Assembly: GCA_011391125.1 (NCBI GenBank)
Contig: JAABRE010000040.1
Span: 1 to 47,207 of the forward strand
DNA: 47,207 nucleotides
DNA from: Synechococcales cyanobacterium S06
GTDB lineage: Bacteria > Cyanobacteriota > Cyanobacteriia > Cyanobacteriales > JAABRE01
Direction of reading: 5' to 3'
Positions 7,311 to 16,289 of the stretch are shown one piece after another; position 1 is the stretch's first letter; each line of letters begins with the position of its first letter. The notes beneath the pieces are model-generated. The model was not told the origin of the DNA, did not search any database, and saw nothing but the letters and a program-made list of their open reading frames with translations. The translations under genes were made by a program, and so were the position numbers.

Positions 7311-10300
7311 ATGTCTAAATTAACACCAAATAAAAAAAAATCATTTTCATCACCAGATAGCTATCAACAGATAGTTGACAATATTGATCAAATTATGCTC
7401 AAAATTAATTGGCAAGGTCGTCTAAAATTTATCAATCAATCGTGGACAAAAATTTTAGGTTATAGCGAATCCGAATCAATCAATCAATATTTTCAAAAAT
7501 TTATCACAGTAAAATATAAAAATATTAAAGATAATTCTTATATAAAAACCCTGAATATTTTTCATAAAAATGGTGAGTTATTAACTTTTGAAGCTCATTT
7601 TACCAAGCAAGAAGATCAATCTTTAATCGGTATATTAATTTATAATCAAGCGAATAAACAAGAGCAATTAGAAACCATTAATTCTCGTTTAATCTCATTA
7701 ATTAAAAATTTACAATCAGGAATCTTATTAGAAGATGAAAATGGCTTAATAATTTTAGCAAATCAGGAATTTTGTCAAATATTTAATTTAGAGATTCCAC
7801 CTGAATCATTAATTAATCGTAATTGTCAAGCTCAAACCACTCCAATTATGAAAAATTTAGTAGTTGATTCGGAAAATTTTATCGAGAGAATTGAAGAAAT
7901 TATTGCAGAGAAAAAAATGATCATTAAGGAAGAAATCTTCTTACAAAATAAGCAAATTTTAGAAAGAGATTATATACCAATATTTGTGGAAGAAAAATAT
8001 TGTGGTAATCTTTGGCTTTATCGAGATATTACCACGAAAAAACGCACAGAAATCTTAATTAATACCACGACAGTAAGATTAACGGCCTTGATTGAAACTA
8101 TTGAAGCTGGTATTATTATTGAGGATGAAAATAATATAGTTGTTTTAATAAATCAAAGCTTTTGTCATTTATTTAATATTCCTCTTCTTGCTCCCATGAT
8201 GATTGGAGCAGATTTTGGCGATTTTGCGGAAGAATATCAAGAAGATTTTGTTAATCCTGAAGAATTTGTGAGACGATATCAAGAAATTATTGAAGCTAAA
8301 AAAATAGTCTCTAACGAAGAAGTTTTATTAATAGATGGCACAATTTTAGAAAGAGATTATATTCCGATATTTTTAGAAGATAAATATTATGGTCATTTAT
8401 GGATGTATCGAGATATAACAGAGAGAAAACAAGCAGAAAAAAAATTAAAAAACAATAATCAAGAATTATCAAAAGCGAAAAAAATAGCGGAAGAAGCTAA
8501 TAAATTTAAAGGTGAATTTTTGGCAACCATGAGTCATGAAATTAGGACTCCCATGAATGCTGTAATTGCCATGACTGACTTTTTATTAGATACTCCTTTA
8601 AATTATGAACAGAAAAATTTTGTGGAAACTATTAAAATAAGTGGCGAAGCTTTATTAAATATAATTAATGATATTTTAGATTATTCTAAAATTGAAGCGG
8701 GAAAATTAGAGTTAGAAAAACAATCTTTTGATTTACAATTATGTGTGGAAGAATCCGTTAATTTATTATCAATTCAAGCGGTAAATAAGGGCCTAGAATT
8801 AGTTTATTTAATCGAAAAAGATGTTCCTAATTTTATTATCGGTGATGTTACTCGACTGCGCCAAATTTTAATAAATTTAATTTCTAATGCAGTTAAATTT
8901 ACGGAACAAGGCGAAATTTCTGTTTATGTCAATGCTTTATTGGTTGATAAAACTAATAATATATATGAGTTAATTTTTACGATTAAAGATAGCGGAATTG
9001 GAATTTCTCCTAATAATTTACAACGTTTGTTTAAGTCTTTTAGTCAAGCTGATACTTCCATTACTCGTAAATATGGAGGCACCGGTTTAGGACTAGCTAT
9101 TTGCAAAAGTTTAACTGAAATAATGGGAGGTAATATTTGGGTAGAAAGTAGGGGAAATTATGGCGGAAATCCACCTCAAAATTGGCAACTTCAGGAAAAT
9201 TATCAGGAATTTGGTTCTATTTTTTACTTTACTATTCAGGTACAAAGTGACCTAAATCAGTTTAAGAATAAATGTTATTTAGAACCAAATTTATGGGGAA
9301 AAAGAATTTTAATTATTGATGAACATCCTTTTAATCGTCAGTTATTAACTCAGTTAATTGAAGCTTATGGAATGCAACCTACGGCCGTTACTTGTCAAGA
9401 AGAAGGAGTTAATTTAATTAAACATAATCACCACTTTGATTTAATTATTATGAAACAAGGAAATTTATCAACTTGGTCTGGTTATCTCAAGGAAGATCAA
9501 GCCTTTTTATTACTGGTTAAAATTAATACTAATCCCCGAATTTTGAAACAGTTTAAATTTTTATATCAACCCATTAAAAAAAATCAATTATACCAAGTTT
9601 TACAAGATATTTTTCTCGTCAATGCTCCCGTTAATGAACTAACAAATTTAGATTTGAAAACAACACCAGTAAGCAATTTAGAAATTCTTTTAGCTGAAGA
9701 TAATATAATCAATCAACAAATTATGGTATTAATGTTAAAAAAACTAGGTTATACCATTGATATTGCTAATAATGGTAAACAGGTAATTCAAGCTTTAGAA
9801 AAGATTAATTATGATGTCATTTTAATGGATTTAGAAATGCCAGAAATGGACGGTTTAACAGCAACTCGAGAAATAAAAAAATATTTTCCCCAAGAAAAAA
9901 TGCCTTATATTATCGCTTTAACTGCTTATTCTTTACCCGAAGATAAAGAAAAATGCTTACAAGTGGGCATGAATGATTATCTTACTAAACCCATTAGAAA
10001 ACCTGAATTAATTTTAGCTTTAGAACAAGCCATAAATTATAAATTTGAACAGCCTAAATTTGAACCTAAATTATTAGTTGAAAAACCAGAACTTATCTCA
10101 GAAAACACAGAAGCAATCATATTAGATTACAAAGTTTTACAGATAATTATGGAACTTGCTGAGGAAGAAGCTGAAACAATTTTAACCGATTTAAGAGAAC
10201 AATATTTTAAAGATTCAGAAATAAGATTAGGCGAACTTGATGAGGCGATCGCCAATAAAAAACCCGAAGTTTTAAAACAATTAGCCCATACTTTAAAATC

Positions 10301-10466
10301 TAGTAGTGCTAACTTAGGAGCCATAAAATTAGCGCAAATTTGTAAAGAATTAGAAACCATGGGACGCAATAATTTAATGACCAGAGAAACCGAAAATTTA
10401 GCGCAAGAATTAAACAAAGAATACCAAAAATTTAAACAAGAATTACTAAATTTTAAACCAAAATAA
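7311..10466 (+). CDS. Hybrid histidine kinase: three PAS, HisKA, HATPase, two receivers, HPt
   Basis: Numbering from ATG 7311 (1051 residues; a TTG at 7269 would add 14). PAS-like regions lie near 15-115, 125-245 and 255-375; the last two are recent-looking duplicates sharing ILERDYIPIF and LWxYRDIT. HisKA has H409 in SHEIRTP. The ATPase domain shows N (LINLISNAVKFT), G1 (DSGIGIS), F (FKSFSQAD) and G2 (GGTGLGLA) boxes. Receiver 1 has Lys715 where Asp is expected. Receiver 2 is intact with D840 (LMDLEMPEMDG). The C-terminal HPt carries H993 (AHTLKSSSANLGA). No transmembrane segments are evident, so it senses in the cytoplasm. Phosphate could run H409 to D840 to H993 and then to a separate receiver. 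A strong terminator follows immediately. Confidence 0.93.
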   Translation: MSKLTPNKKKSFSSPDSYQQIVDNIDQIMLKINWQGRLKFINQSWTKILGYSESESINQYFQKFITVKYKNIKDNSYIKTLNIFHKNGELLTFEAHFTKQEDQSLIGILIYNQANKQEQLETINSRLISLIKNLQSGILLEDENGLIILANQEFCQIFNLEIPPESLINRNCQAQTTPIMKNLVVDSENFIERIEEIIAEKKMIIKEEIFLQNKQILERDYIPIFVEEKYCGNLWLYRDITTKKRTEILINTTTVRLTALIETIEAGIIIEDENNIVVLINQSFCHLFNIPLLAPMMIGADFGDFAEEYQEDFVNPEEFVRRYQEIIEAKKIVSNEEVLLIDGTILERDYIPIFLEDKYYGHLWMYRDITERKQAEKKLKNNNQELSKAKKIAEEANKFKGEFLATMSHEIRTPMNAVIAMTDFLLDTPLNYEQKNFVETIKISGEALLNIINDILDYSKIEAGKLELEKQSFDLQLCVEESVNLLSIQAVNKGLELVYLIEKDVPNFIIGDVTRLRQILINLISNAVKFTEQGEISVYVNALLVDKTNNIYELIFTIKDSGIGISPNNLQRLFKSFSQADTSITRKYGGTGLGLAICKSLTEIMGGNIWVESRGNYGGNPPQNWQLQENYQEFGSIFYFTIQVQSDLNQFKNKCYLEPNLWGKRILIIDEHPFNRQLLTQLIEAYGMQPTAVTCQEEGVNLIKHNHHFDLIIMKQGNLSTWSGYLKEDQAFLLLVKINTNPRILKQFKFLYQPIKKNQLYQVLQDIFLVNAPVNELTNLDLKTTPVSNLEILLAEDNIINQQIMVLMLKKLGYTIDIANNGKQVIQALEKINYDVILMDLEMPEMDGLTATREIKKYFPQEKMPYIIALTAYSLPEDKEKCLQVGMNDYLTKPIRKPELILALEQAINYKFEQPKFEPKLLVEKPELISENTEAIILDYKVLQIIMELAEEEAETILTDLREQYFKDSEIRLGELDEAIANKKPEVLKQLAHTLKSSSANLGAIKLAQICKELETMGRNNLMTRETENLAQELNKEYQKFKQELLNFKPK

Positions 10467-10497
10467 AAATCCGATTTTTTCAAAAAATCGGATTTTT
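10465..10497. terminator. Bidirectional terminator between hybrid kinase and dnaK
   Basis: A perfect 16-bp stem (10465-10480 with 10482-10497) has A-run and T-run on the outer sides, so it works as an intrinsic terminator in both directions. It overlaps the stop codon of the kinase and lies 8 bp past the dnaK stop, serving both convergent genes. Confidence 0.85.
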
Positions 10498-10504
10498 AAA
10501 CGGA

Positions 10505-12424
10505 TTATTTAGTTTCTGAGAACTCAGCGTCGATTACGTCATCACCACCACCGCTGGAACTGCCTCCAGTAGGACCTGAACCTCCTCCAGGAGGAGCATC
10601 TTCAGGACTTGATCCGGCTCCCGCTTGTTGGTAGATGTTTGTACCAATGCTGTAGAGGGTTTGCTGCAATTCGGGGGTGAGAGTTTTAATTTTCTCGTCA
10701 TTTTCGGAGGCCACAGCCTCTTTGAGGTCCTTAATTAAGCCTTCAGCTTTGGTTTTATCCGCCGCAGGTACTTTGTCGCCTAATTCAGTTAACTGTTTTT
10801 CAGCTTGATATACTAAGGAATCAGCTTGGTTCTTGCGATCGATGACCTCGCGACGTTCCTTATCAGCAGCTGCATTGCGTTCCGCTTCTTGAACCATGCG
10901 ATCAACTTCTAGGTCTGGTAAAGTGGAAGCTCCGGTAATACTGATTGATTGTTCTTTACCCGTGCCTTTATCCTTAGCCATGACATTGAGGATACCGTTA
11001 GCATCAATATCGAATACAACTTCAATTTGAGGTACACCACGGGGAGCAGGAGGAATTCCATCTAAACGGAAAGTTCCCAAACTCTTGTTATCTTTACTAA
11101 ATTCCCGCTCACCTTGTAAGACGTGAATTTCTACATTGGTTTGACCATCCACTGCGGTCGAGAAGGTTTCTGATTTTTTGGTGGGAATGGTGGTGTTACG
11201 GGGGATAATTTTGGTCATTACACCGCCAAGGGTTTCCACACCTAAAGAGAGGGGAGAAACGTCTAAGAGGAGGATGTCTTTAACTTCACCAGCAAGCACA
11301 CCACCTTGAATGGCTGCACCGATGGCCACAACTTCATCAGGGTTAACGGATTGGTTTGGTTCTTTATCCAAGACACGTTTAACCACATCTAAAACTGCGG
11401 GAATACGGGTAGAACCACCCACCATCACAACTTCGTCGATGTCACTTTTGCTTTGTTTGGCATCACGAAGGGCATTTTCCACCGGAATGCGACAACGATC
11501 AATCAAATCAGAGCATAATTCTTCAAATTTAGCTCTGGTTAAAGTGGTATCAAGGTGTTTAGGACCTTCAGGAGTTGCGGTGATAAACGGAAGGTTAATT
11601 TCCGTTTGAGTAACGCTAGAAAGCTCAATTTTCGCTTTTTCCGCCGCTTCGGTGAGACGTTGTAAAGCTTGTTTGTCTTTGCGAAGGTCAATTCCTTCGG
11701 CTTTTCTAAAGGTATCGGCTAGGAAATCTACAATTTTTTTATCGAAGTCATCACCACCTAAATGGGTGTCACCGGAAGTGGATAAAACTTCAAATACACC
11801 GTCACCTACTTCTAGGATCGAAACGTCAAAAGTACCACCACCCAAGTCAAAAACGAGGATAGTTTCATTAGTTTTTTTATCTAAACCATAGGCTAAAGAT
11901 GCAGCGGTAGGTTCGTTAATGATACGTTTAACTTCAATACCGGCAATTTTACCTGCGTCTTTGGTGGCTTGACGTTGGGAATCATTAAAATAAGCAGGAA
12001 CAGTAATTACAGCTTCGGTAACAGTTTCACCTAAATATTTACTAGCGTCTTCAACTAATTTGCGTAAGATTTGAGCCGAAATTTCTTCGGGAGCAAATTG
12101 TTTTTCTTGAGAAGGACAATTTAATTTAACATTTCCCGTACCGTCTTTAAGTACGTCGTAGGCAACTTCCGTCGCTTCGTTAGAAATTTCGTCATGTTTA
12201 CGACCAATGAAACGTTTGACGGAATAGAAGGTGTTGGAAGGGTTCATTACCCCTTGACGTTTGGCGATTTGACCGACAAGGCGATCGCCATTTTTGGCAT
12301 AAGCAACCACAGAAGGGGTAGTTCTAAAACCTTCAGCATTAGCAATAACAACGGGTTTACCACCTTCCATCACGGCCACACAAGAGTTGGTCGTACCTAG
12401 ATCAATACCGACAACTTTTCCCAT
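10505..12424 (-). CDS. dnaK: Chaperone DnaK (Hsp70), DnaK2-like
   Basis: A 639-residue Hsp70 starting [22 protein letters not shown]. Nucleotide-binding motifs are in order: [48 protein letters not shown] and [12 protein letters not shown]. The substrate-binding domain follows ([19 protein letters not shown]), then a helical lid and a glycine/serine-rich tail ending [11 protein letters not shown]. The start and tail resemble the essential cyanobacterial DnaK2. DnaK is an ATP-driven cytosolic chaperone working with DnaJ and GrpE; neither partner is nearby. The 293 bp upstream show no CIRCE inverted repeat, so HrcA control is not supported. The gene is more GC-rich than its neighbours, as expected for high expression. 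Confidence 0.98.
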   Translation of the reverse strand: MGKVVGIDLGTTNSCVAVMEGGKPVVIANAEGFRTTPSVVAYAKNGDRLVGQIAKRQGVMNPSNTFYSVKRFIGRKHDEISNEATEVAYDVLKDGTGNVKLNCPSQEKQFAPEEISAQILRKLVEDASKYLGETVTEAVITVPAYFNDSQRQATKDAGKIAGIEVKRIINEPTAASLAYGLDKKTNETILVFDLGGGTFDVSILEVGDGVFEVLSTSGDTHLGGDDFDKKIVDFLADTFRKAEGIDLRKDKQALQRLTEAAEKAKIELSSVTQTEINLPFITATPEGPKHLDTTLTRAKFEELCSDLIDRCRIPVENALRDAKQSKSDIDEVVMVGGSTRIPAVLDVVKRVLDKEPNQSVNPDEVVAIGAAIQGGVLAGEVKDILLLDVSPLSLGVETLGGVMTKIIPRNTTIPTKKSETFSTAVDGQTNVEIHVLQGEREFSKDNKSLGTFRLDGIPPAPRGVPQIEVVFDIDANGILNVMAKDKGTGKEQSISITGASTLPDLEVDRMVQEAERNAAADKERREVIDRKNQADSLVYQAEKQLTELGDKVPAADKTKAEGLIKDLKEAVASENDEKIKTLTPELQQTLYSIGTNIYQQAGAGSSPEDAPPGGGSGPTGGSSSGGGDDVIDAEFSETK

Positions 12425-12587
12425 AAGATTATCTCCAAAAAATAACTACAATAGACTATTAGTCATAAAAATTGAACTCAGTTTAAAGAACTTCGGTTCA
12501 TTCGCTATCTATATATAGTGAAGCTAATTATAAATCTATGGTAGTGTAGTTTACCGAACCTCTCAAGGACGGTCAAATTCAAGTAAA

Positions 12588-12622
12588 AAGTAAGAAGTAG
12601 AAAGTAAGAAGTAAGAAACTAA
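12588..12622 (+). repeat. Short tandem repeat AGTAAGA/AGTAGAA
   Basis: About five copies of a 7-8-base AAGTARAA-type unit lie between dnaK and the pentapeptide gene. This is one of several heptanucleotide arrays in the window, of the short tandem repeat class known in cyanobacteria. Confidence 0.55.
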
Positions 12623-12717
12623 TTTTGAAGTAAAAAGTGGCAAGAAAGATGTAACGTATCAATTACATAATATAGTTTGTAAAATAAAGAATAAAAATAG
12701 AGTTAATTAATAAAACA

Positions 12718-13416
12718 ATGGAAATTAGTCAAATTATTAAGGAATATCAAGAGGGTAAAAGGGAGTTTTCGGAGGTTAAATTACAGGAAGCAGAAATTAT
12801 TAAACTTAATTTAAGTGGTGCTAATTTCGGCTTTGGAGATTTTCGTCAAGCAAGATTAGGGAAAACAAATTTTAGTGATTCTTGTTTTCAAAATGCTGAT
12901 TTATCTGAAGCTTTATTGTGGGGTACAGATTTTACCAACGCCAATTTAACTAATAGTATTTTACGAGAAAGTGATCTTAGTGGCGCTATTTTAACCTCGA
13001 CAAATTTAACCAAAGCTAACTTAATTAAGGCAATTCTTAGTGGTGCAAATTTAAGTTATGCTAATCTAGGTTCAGCTTTAATGATTGAAGCGGATTTAAG
13101 TTCCAGTTCAGATCATCGAACCAATTTAACTCAATGTAACTTAAAAAATGCGGATTTAAGTTATGCTAATTTTGCCGGAGCTTCCTTATATCAAGCTAAT
13201 TTACAAGGTGCGAAATTGTGTCGTGCTAATTTTCAAATCGGGTTTCATAAAAATTATTTAATAACCGATTTAACGGAAGTAAATTTAGAAAATGCTGACT
13301 TAAGTTATGCTGATTTAACTGGTGTTATTTTGCGGAATGCGAATTTAAAAGGTGCAGATTTAACTCGGACTATTTTAACTAATACTGATTTAACGGGGGC
13401 AATTATGTCAGAGTAA
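12718..13416 (+). CDS. Pentapeptide repeat protein
   Basis: A 232-residue protein. After about 30 residues it consists almost wholly of A(N/D)LxX pentapeptides (for example SGANFG, ADLSEA, ANLTNS, SDLSGA, TNLTKA, ANLKGA), roughly 35 units, with two short interruptions near residues 135-142 and 175-185. Such repeats fold into a square right-handed beta-helix. No signal peptide or extra catalytic domain is visible, so it is probably cytosolic. Cyanobacteria carry many such proteins; the role is unknown. It stands alone, divergent from dnaK. Confidence 0.9.
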   Translation: MEISQIIKEYQEGKREFSEVKLQEAEIIKLNLSGANFGFGDFRQARLGKTNFSDSCFQNADLSEALLWGTDFTNANLTNSILRESDLSGAILTSTNLTKANLIKAILSGANLSYANLGSALMIEADLSSSSDHRTNLTQCNLKNADLSYANFAGASLYQANLQGAKLCRANFQIGFHKNYLITDLTEVNLENADLSYADLTGVILRNANLKGADLTRTILTNTDLTGAIMSE

Positions 13417-13708
13417 CAAATAATTGGTAGTTGCGCTTAAAAAATTGTTAAATAATTAGGTAAATTTTATGACTGTTGCTATTAATGAGATTGTCAGAAA
13501 GGGGATAATTGGCGACTTGAAAAATTGAAAAAAAAGAACCTTGAATAGCAATGATCTAATTATGAGCTTATAGAATGAGGTATAAAAGTTAAGATTTATA
13601 TATATTTAAAGAAGTTTGTCTATTCTCAGCTCCATGAAGATGTAAATCATCAATGAGAATTGAAAAAAAATTGTTTTAGATTCAACTATTGCGCAATAGT
13701 TTAAACTT

Positions 13709-14203
13709 ATGTCAAGAAAAACAGAAGTAGGTACTACAGAAGCAGCTTTTTTATTGAATATTTCGGCTCAAAGATTGCGATGGTTGTTAAAACAAGGCAG
13801 GGTTAAAGGGGCAAAAAAAGTCGATCGTTTTTGGCTGATTCCTTTATTTAAAGGAATGCCAGTAATTTCTAAGGGCGATCGAGGACCGGAGGGCACTTGG
13901 CGCAAAAGACTGGGTTGTGCTCCTACTATGGTTCATGTTAATCGTTATGTGATTAGCATGAACCAAAAACAGGGCCTTAATTTGCCACCATTGCTCTTAA
14001 AACGAGGTAACAAAACTGAAATTTGTCACGAAATTGAGGTAGGTAAATTGATAAAAATTGTTTATCGTCCTGATCATAAAAGTATCAGTGGAGCGGTTGT
14101 CTGGATAGAATTTCACCCTTCTGTCCAACTTGAAGCTAAACTTTTTGAGCCTTATTCTTCTCAGATAATTGAAAAGATTAAAAAGAAAAAATTAACGATC
14201 TAA
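13709..14203 (+). CDS. HTH (excisionase/MerR-like) protein of unknown function
   Basis: A 164-residue protein. Residues 7-50 read as a helix-turn-helix of the excisionase/MerR type (VGTTEAAFLLNISAQRLRWLLKQGRVKGAKKV, with FWLIP following), which reads DNA through a short winged motif. The remaining 110 residues, containing WRKRLGCAP and a beta-rich C-terminus, do not match a family I recognise. It is not next to an integrase, so an excisionase role is not supported by context. It sits 39 bp before the YraN-like gene and could be co-transcribed with it. A DNA-binding regulator is the cautious reading. Confidence 0.7.
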   Translation: MSRKTEVGTTEAAFLLNISAQRLRWLLKQGRVKGAKKVDRFWLIPLFKGMPVISKGDRGPEGTWRKRLGCAPTMVHVNRYVISMNQKQGLNLPPLLLKRGNKTEICHEIEVGKLIKIVYRPDHKSISGAVVWIEFHPSVQLEAKLFEPYSSQIIEKIKKKKLTI

Positions 14204-14242
14204 AATAACAATAATTTTAATAAATACAAAAAATCTAAATTT

Positions 14243-14614
14243 ATGGCGAAAATTGGGGAATTAGGGGAAATTTTTGTGGGTCAATGGTTAGAAAATAAGG
14301 GTTATTTAATCTTACATTATCGTTGGCGTTGTAAGTGGGGTGAAATCGATATTATTGCCCAAAATAAAGCTAATTCTAGTTTAATTTTTGTGGAAGTAAA
14401 AACTCGTAGTAAAAATAATTGGGATGAAGATGGACTTCTGTCCGTTACGGCGCAAAAACAGAGTAAAATACAAACCACGGCCGAACTTTTTTTAAGTGAA
14501 CATCCCCATTTAGCCGACTTACCTTGTCGTTTTGATGTGGCGATCGTCAAATATCGACCGAGTCAGGTAGGAGCAGGATTAACTTTAAAGGATTATCTAA
14601 AATCAGCTTTTTAG
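14243..14614 (+). CDS. yraN: YraN family protein (UPF0102, endonuclease-like fold)
   Basis: A 123-residue protein with the full UPF0102 pattern: GELGEIFVGQWLENKGY near residue 5, RCKWGEIDIIAQ (about 28-39) and LIFVEVKTRS (47-56). The D, E-x-K set resembles the catalytic core of Holliday-junction resolvase and restriction-type nucleases. Biochemical function is not settled in the family. Length is typical. It is followed by an independent exported protein gene. Confidence 0.9.
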   Translation: MAKIGELGEIFVGQWLENKGYLILHYRWRCKWGEIDIIAQNKANSSLIFVEVKTRSKNNWDEDGLLSVTAQKQSKIQTTAELFLSEHPHLADLPCRFDVAIVKYRPSQVGAGLTLKDYLKSAF

Positions 14615-14700
14615 GCAATTTAATAAACTTTCTCTTTTTTTCCGGAAAAATAATTTATGCTTTGGTAGTAGTAAATATCGAATTGAGATAATAACTGGAC

Positions 14701-16161
14701 ATGAATAAAATCAATCTTCTACAAACTATCGGTCTCTCTAGTCTCCTTACTGTAACTGCTTTCACTACCATACCAACTTCCGTGACAGCCTCAGAAACAA
14801 TGCAGCCTAGTATTGGTTTAAAACAAAATTCCCAGCAGTTTGCCCTCTATGTTAACCCAAGACAGGGTACAGATACCGCCGGTGCTGGCAGTAGCTTAGA
14901 TCAACCCTATCGCAGTATTAGTTATGCTCTTCAATTTGCTAAATCTGGTACAGAAATTCGTTTAGCTGATGGTGAATATACCACCGAACAATTTCCCCTA
15001 CAAATTCCTGCGGGTGTTAAATTAATCGGCAATGCACAACAAAAAGGTAGTAATGTCAAAATTATTGGTGGTGGAGATTACTTAACTAAAACTTTTGGTT
15101 TACAAAATGTTGCTGTTGTTCCCGGTGATAATTCTCAGTTAATTGGTATTACTGTTAGTAATCCTAATGGTCGTGGAACTGGTGTTTGGATCGAAAATAC
15201 TAAACCGGTAATTAGTGATAGTTCTTTTGTTGATAATAACCGAGAAGGTATTTTTGTTACTGGTACAGCTTCTCCTCTGATTGAAAATAGTCTGTTTAAA
15301 AATAATACTGGTAATGGAATTGGATTCGGTCGTCAAGCTAAAGGTGAAGTAAGAAAAAACACCTTTGATAATACTGGTTTTGCTTTATCTATGGGAGGAG
15401 ATGTCACACCTTTTATTAGTCAAAATACGATTATTAATAATAATAGTGGTATAGTTTTAACGGAAAATGCTAAACCGATTCTCCAAGGTAATACCATCCA
15501 AAATAATCGCGATTATGGCATTATTGCTACCAGTAAAGCTAACCCTCAAATACAAGATAGTAATAATTTTGCTAGTAATGGTAATGATGTCTATATTTCT
15601 TTTACGAAAAGTTCGACTCCCTCAGTTACGATCACAAAACCGACTCAACCTTCCACAACTATAGCTACTGATTCTACCACTTATTCGGAAAAAATATCTT
15701 TTGAATGTGCTGCCATTAAAAGTAATTATGCTACCGTAGTTCAACGAGATAACCCCAAAGTTTTACCTCGTACCATGATTAATTGGACTCGACAAATTGG
15801 TAATGAATATACCCCAGAAAAACGTTGTCAGATTGTCACAGAAAAACTCAATAAGATTGTCTCTCAAAATGGTGGCAAAATTGATAATTTGTCTTTTACG
15901 ATCGGTACAGTTGGCACTTCTTCTGTGGTATGTTTAGCTAACTCTTCTGGTTGCAATTCTACTAATATGTTATTTACTTTAAGTGCTGACAATGCGAAAA
16001 ATCCCGCCGAAGTAATCACCAGTTTAGCTAATAGTATGGGTTCTCAGGCCAGTGGGGGAAGTTCTCCTGTGGTGGAATCTAATGGCAAATATTTTGTTCC
16101 TTTAACTTCTTTGAATCAGAAATTACAACCCGAAACTGGTTTGTGGTTTGCTAATTATTAA
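14701..16161 (+). CDS. Exported beta-helix (DUF1565) plus COP23-domain protein
   Basis: A 486-residue protein with a signal peptide (about 1-30, ending SVTASE). Residues 50-310 start with VNPRQGTDTAGAGSS...PYRSISYAL, the DUF1565 entry motif, and continue as right-handed parallel beta-helix rungs (ENTKPVISDSSF, NNSGIVLTENAKPIL). After a Ser/Thr/Pro linker, residues 330-470 match the COP23 domain named after a circadian oscillating membrane protein: four spaced cysteines in FECAAI, KRCQIV, VVCLAN and SGCNS, plus MLFTLSADNAKNP. The product is probably periplasmic or surface-located; no enzymatic role is evident. Clock control is only suggested by the domain name. A terminator-like hairpin follows. 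Confidence 0.82.
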   Translation: MNKINLLQTIGLSSLLTVTAFTTIPTSVTASETMQPSIGLKQNSQQFALYVNPRQGTDTAGAGSSLDQPYRSISYALQFAKSGTEIRLADGEYTTEQFPLQIPAGVKLIGNAQQKGSNVKIIGGGDYLTKTFGLQNVAVVPGDNSQLIGITVSNPNGRGTGVWIENTKPVISDSSFVDNNREGIFVTGTASPLIENSLFKNNTGNGIGFGRQAKGEVRKNTFDNTGFALSMGGDVTPFISQNTIINNNSGIVLTENAKPILQGNTIQNNRDYGIIATSKANPQIQDSNNFASNGNDVYISFTKSSTPSVTITKPTQPSTTIATDSTTYSEKISFECAAIKSNYATVVQRDNPKVLPRTMINWTRQIGNEYTPEKRCQIVTEKLNKIVSQNGGKIDNLSFTIGTVGTSSVVCLANSSGCNSTNMLFTLSADNAKNPAEVITSLANSMGSQASGGSSPVVESNGKYFVPLTSLNQKLQPETGLWFANY

Positions 16162-16172
16162 TTAATAAGTAG

Positions 16173-16189
16173 GGTGGGCATTGCCCACC
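16173..16189. terminator. Hairpin after the COP23-domain gene
   Basis: GGTGGGCA pairs with TGCCCACC around a single T, 12 bp past the stop codon. The sequence belongs to a widespread palindromic repeat type (TAGGGTGGGCA...TGCCCACC) but is well placed to end transcription. Confidence 0.5.
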
Positions 16190-16289
16190 TTATTCTATAA
16201 TGGGGATATTCTGCTATTTTAATCTTTGTAATTTATTACTTGCTATTTCTTAATTTTTACTTCTTATTTTTTATTTCTTACTTCTTCTT

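Noticed and set aside
11310-12400. Plus-strand frames within dnaK
   Set aside because: Antisense shadows of a strongly conserved gene.
12425-12717. CIRCE heat-shock operator before dnaK
   Set aside because: No TTAGCACTC-N9-GAGTGCTAA-like inverted repeat is present; only tandem AGTAAGA repeats are seen.
13470-13529. Short frame MTVAINEIVRKGIIGDLKN that might be an antitoxin start
   Set aside because: Only 19 codons, no toxin partner next to it and no convincing family match.
13709-14203. Excisionase of a prophage or integrative element
   Set aside because: The HTH resembles excisionases, but there is no integrase, attachment repeat or phage gene around it.
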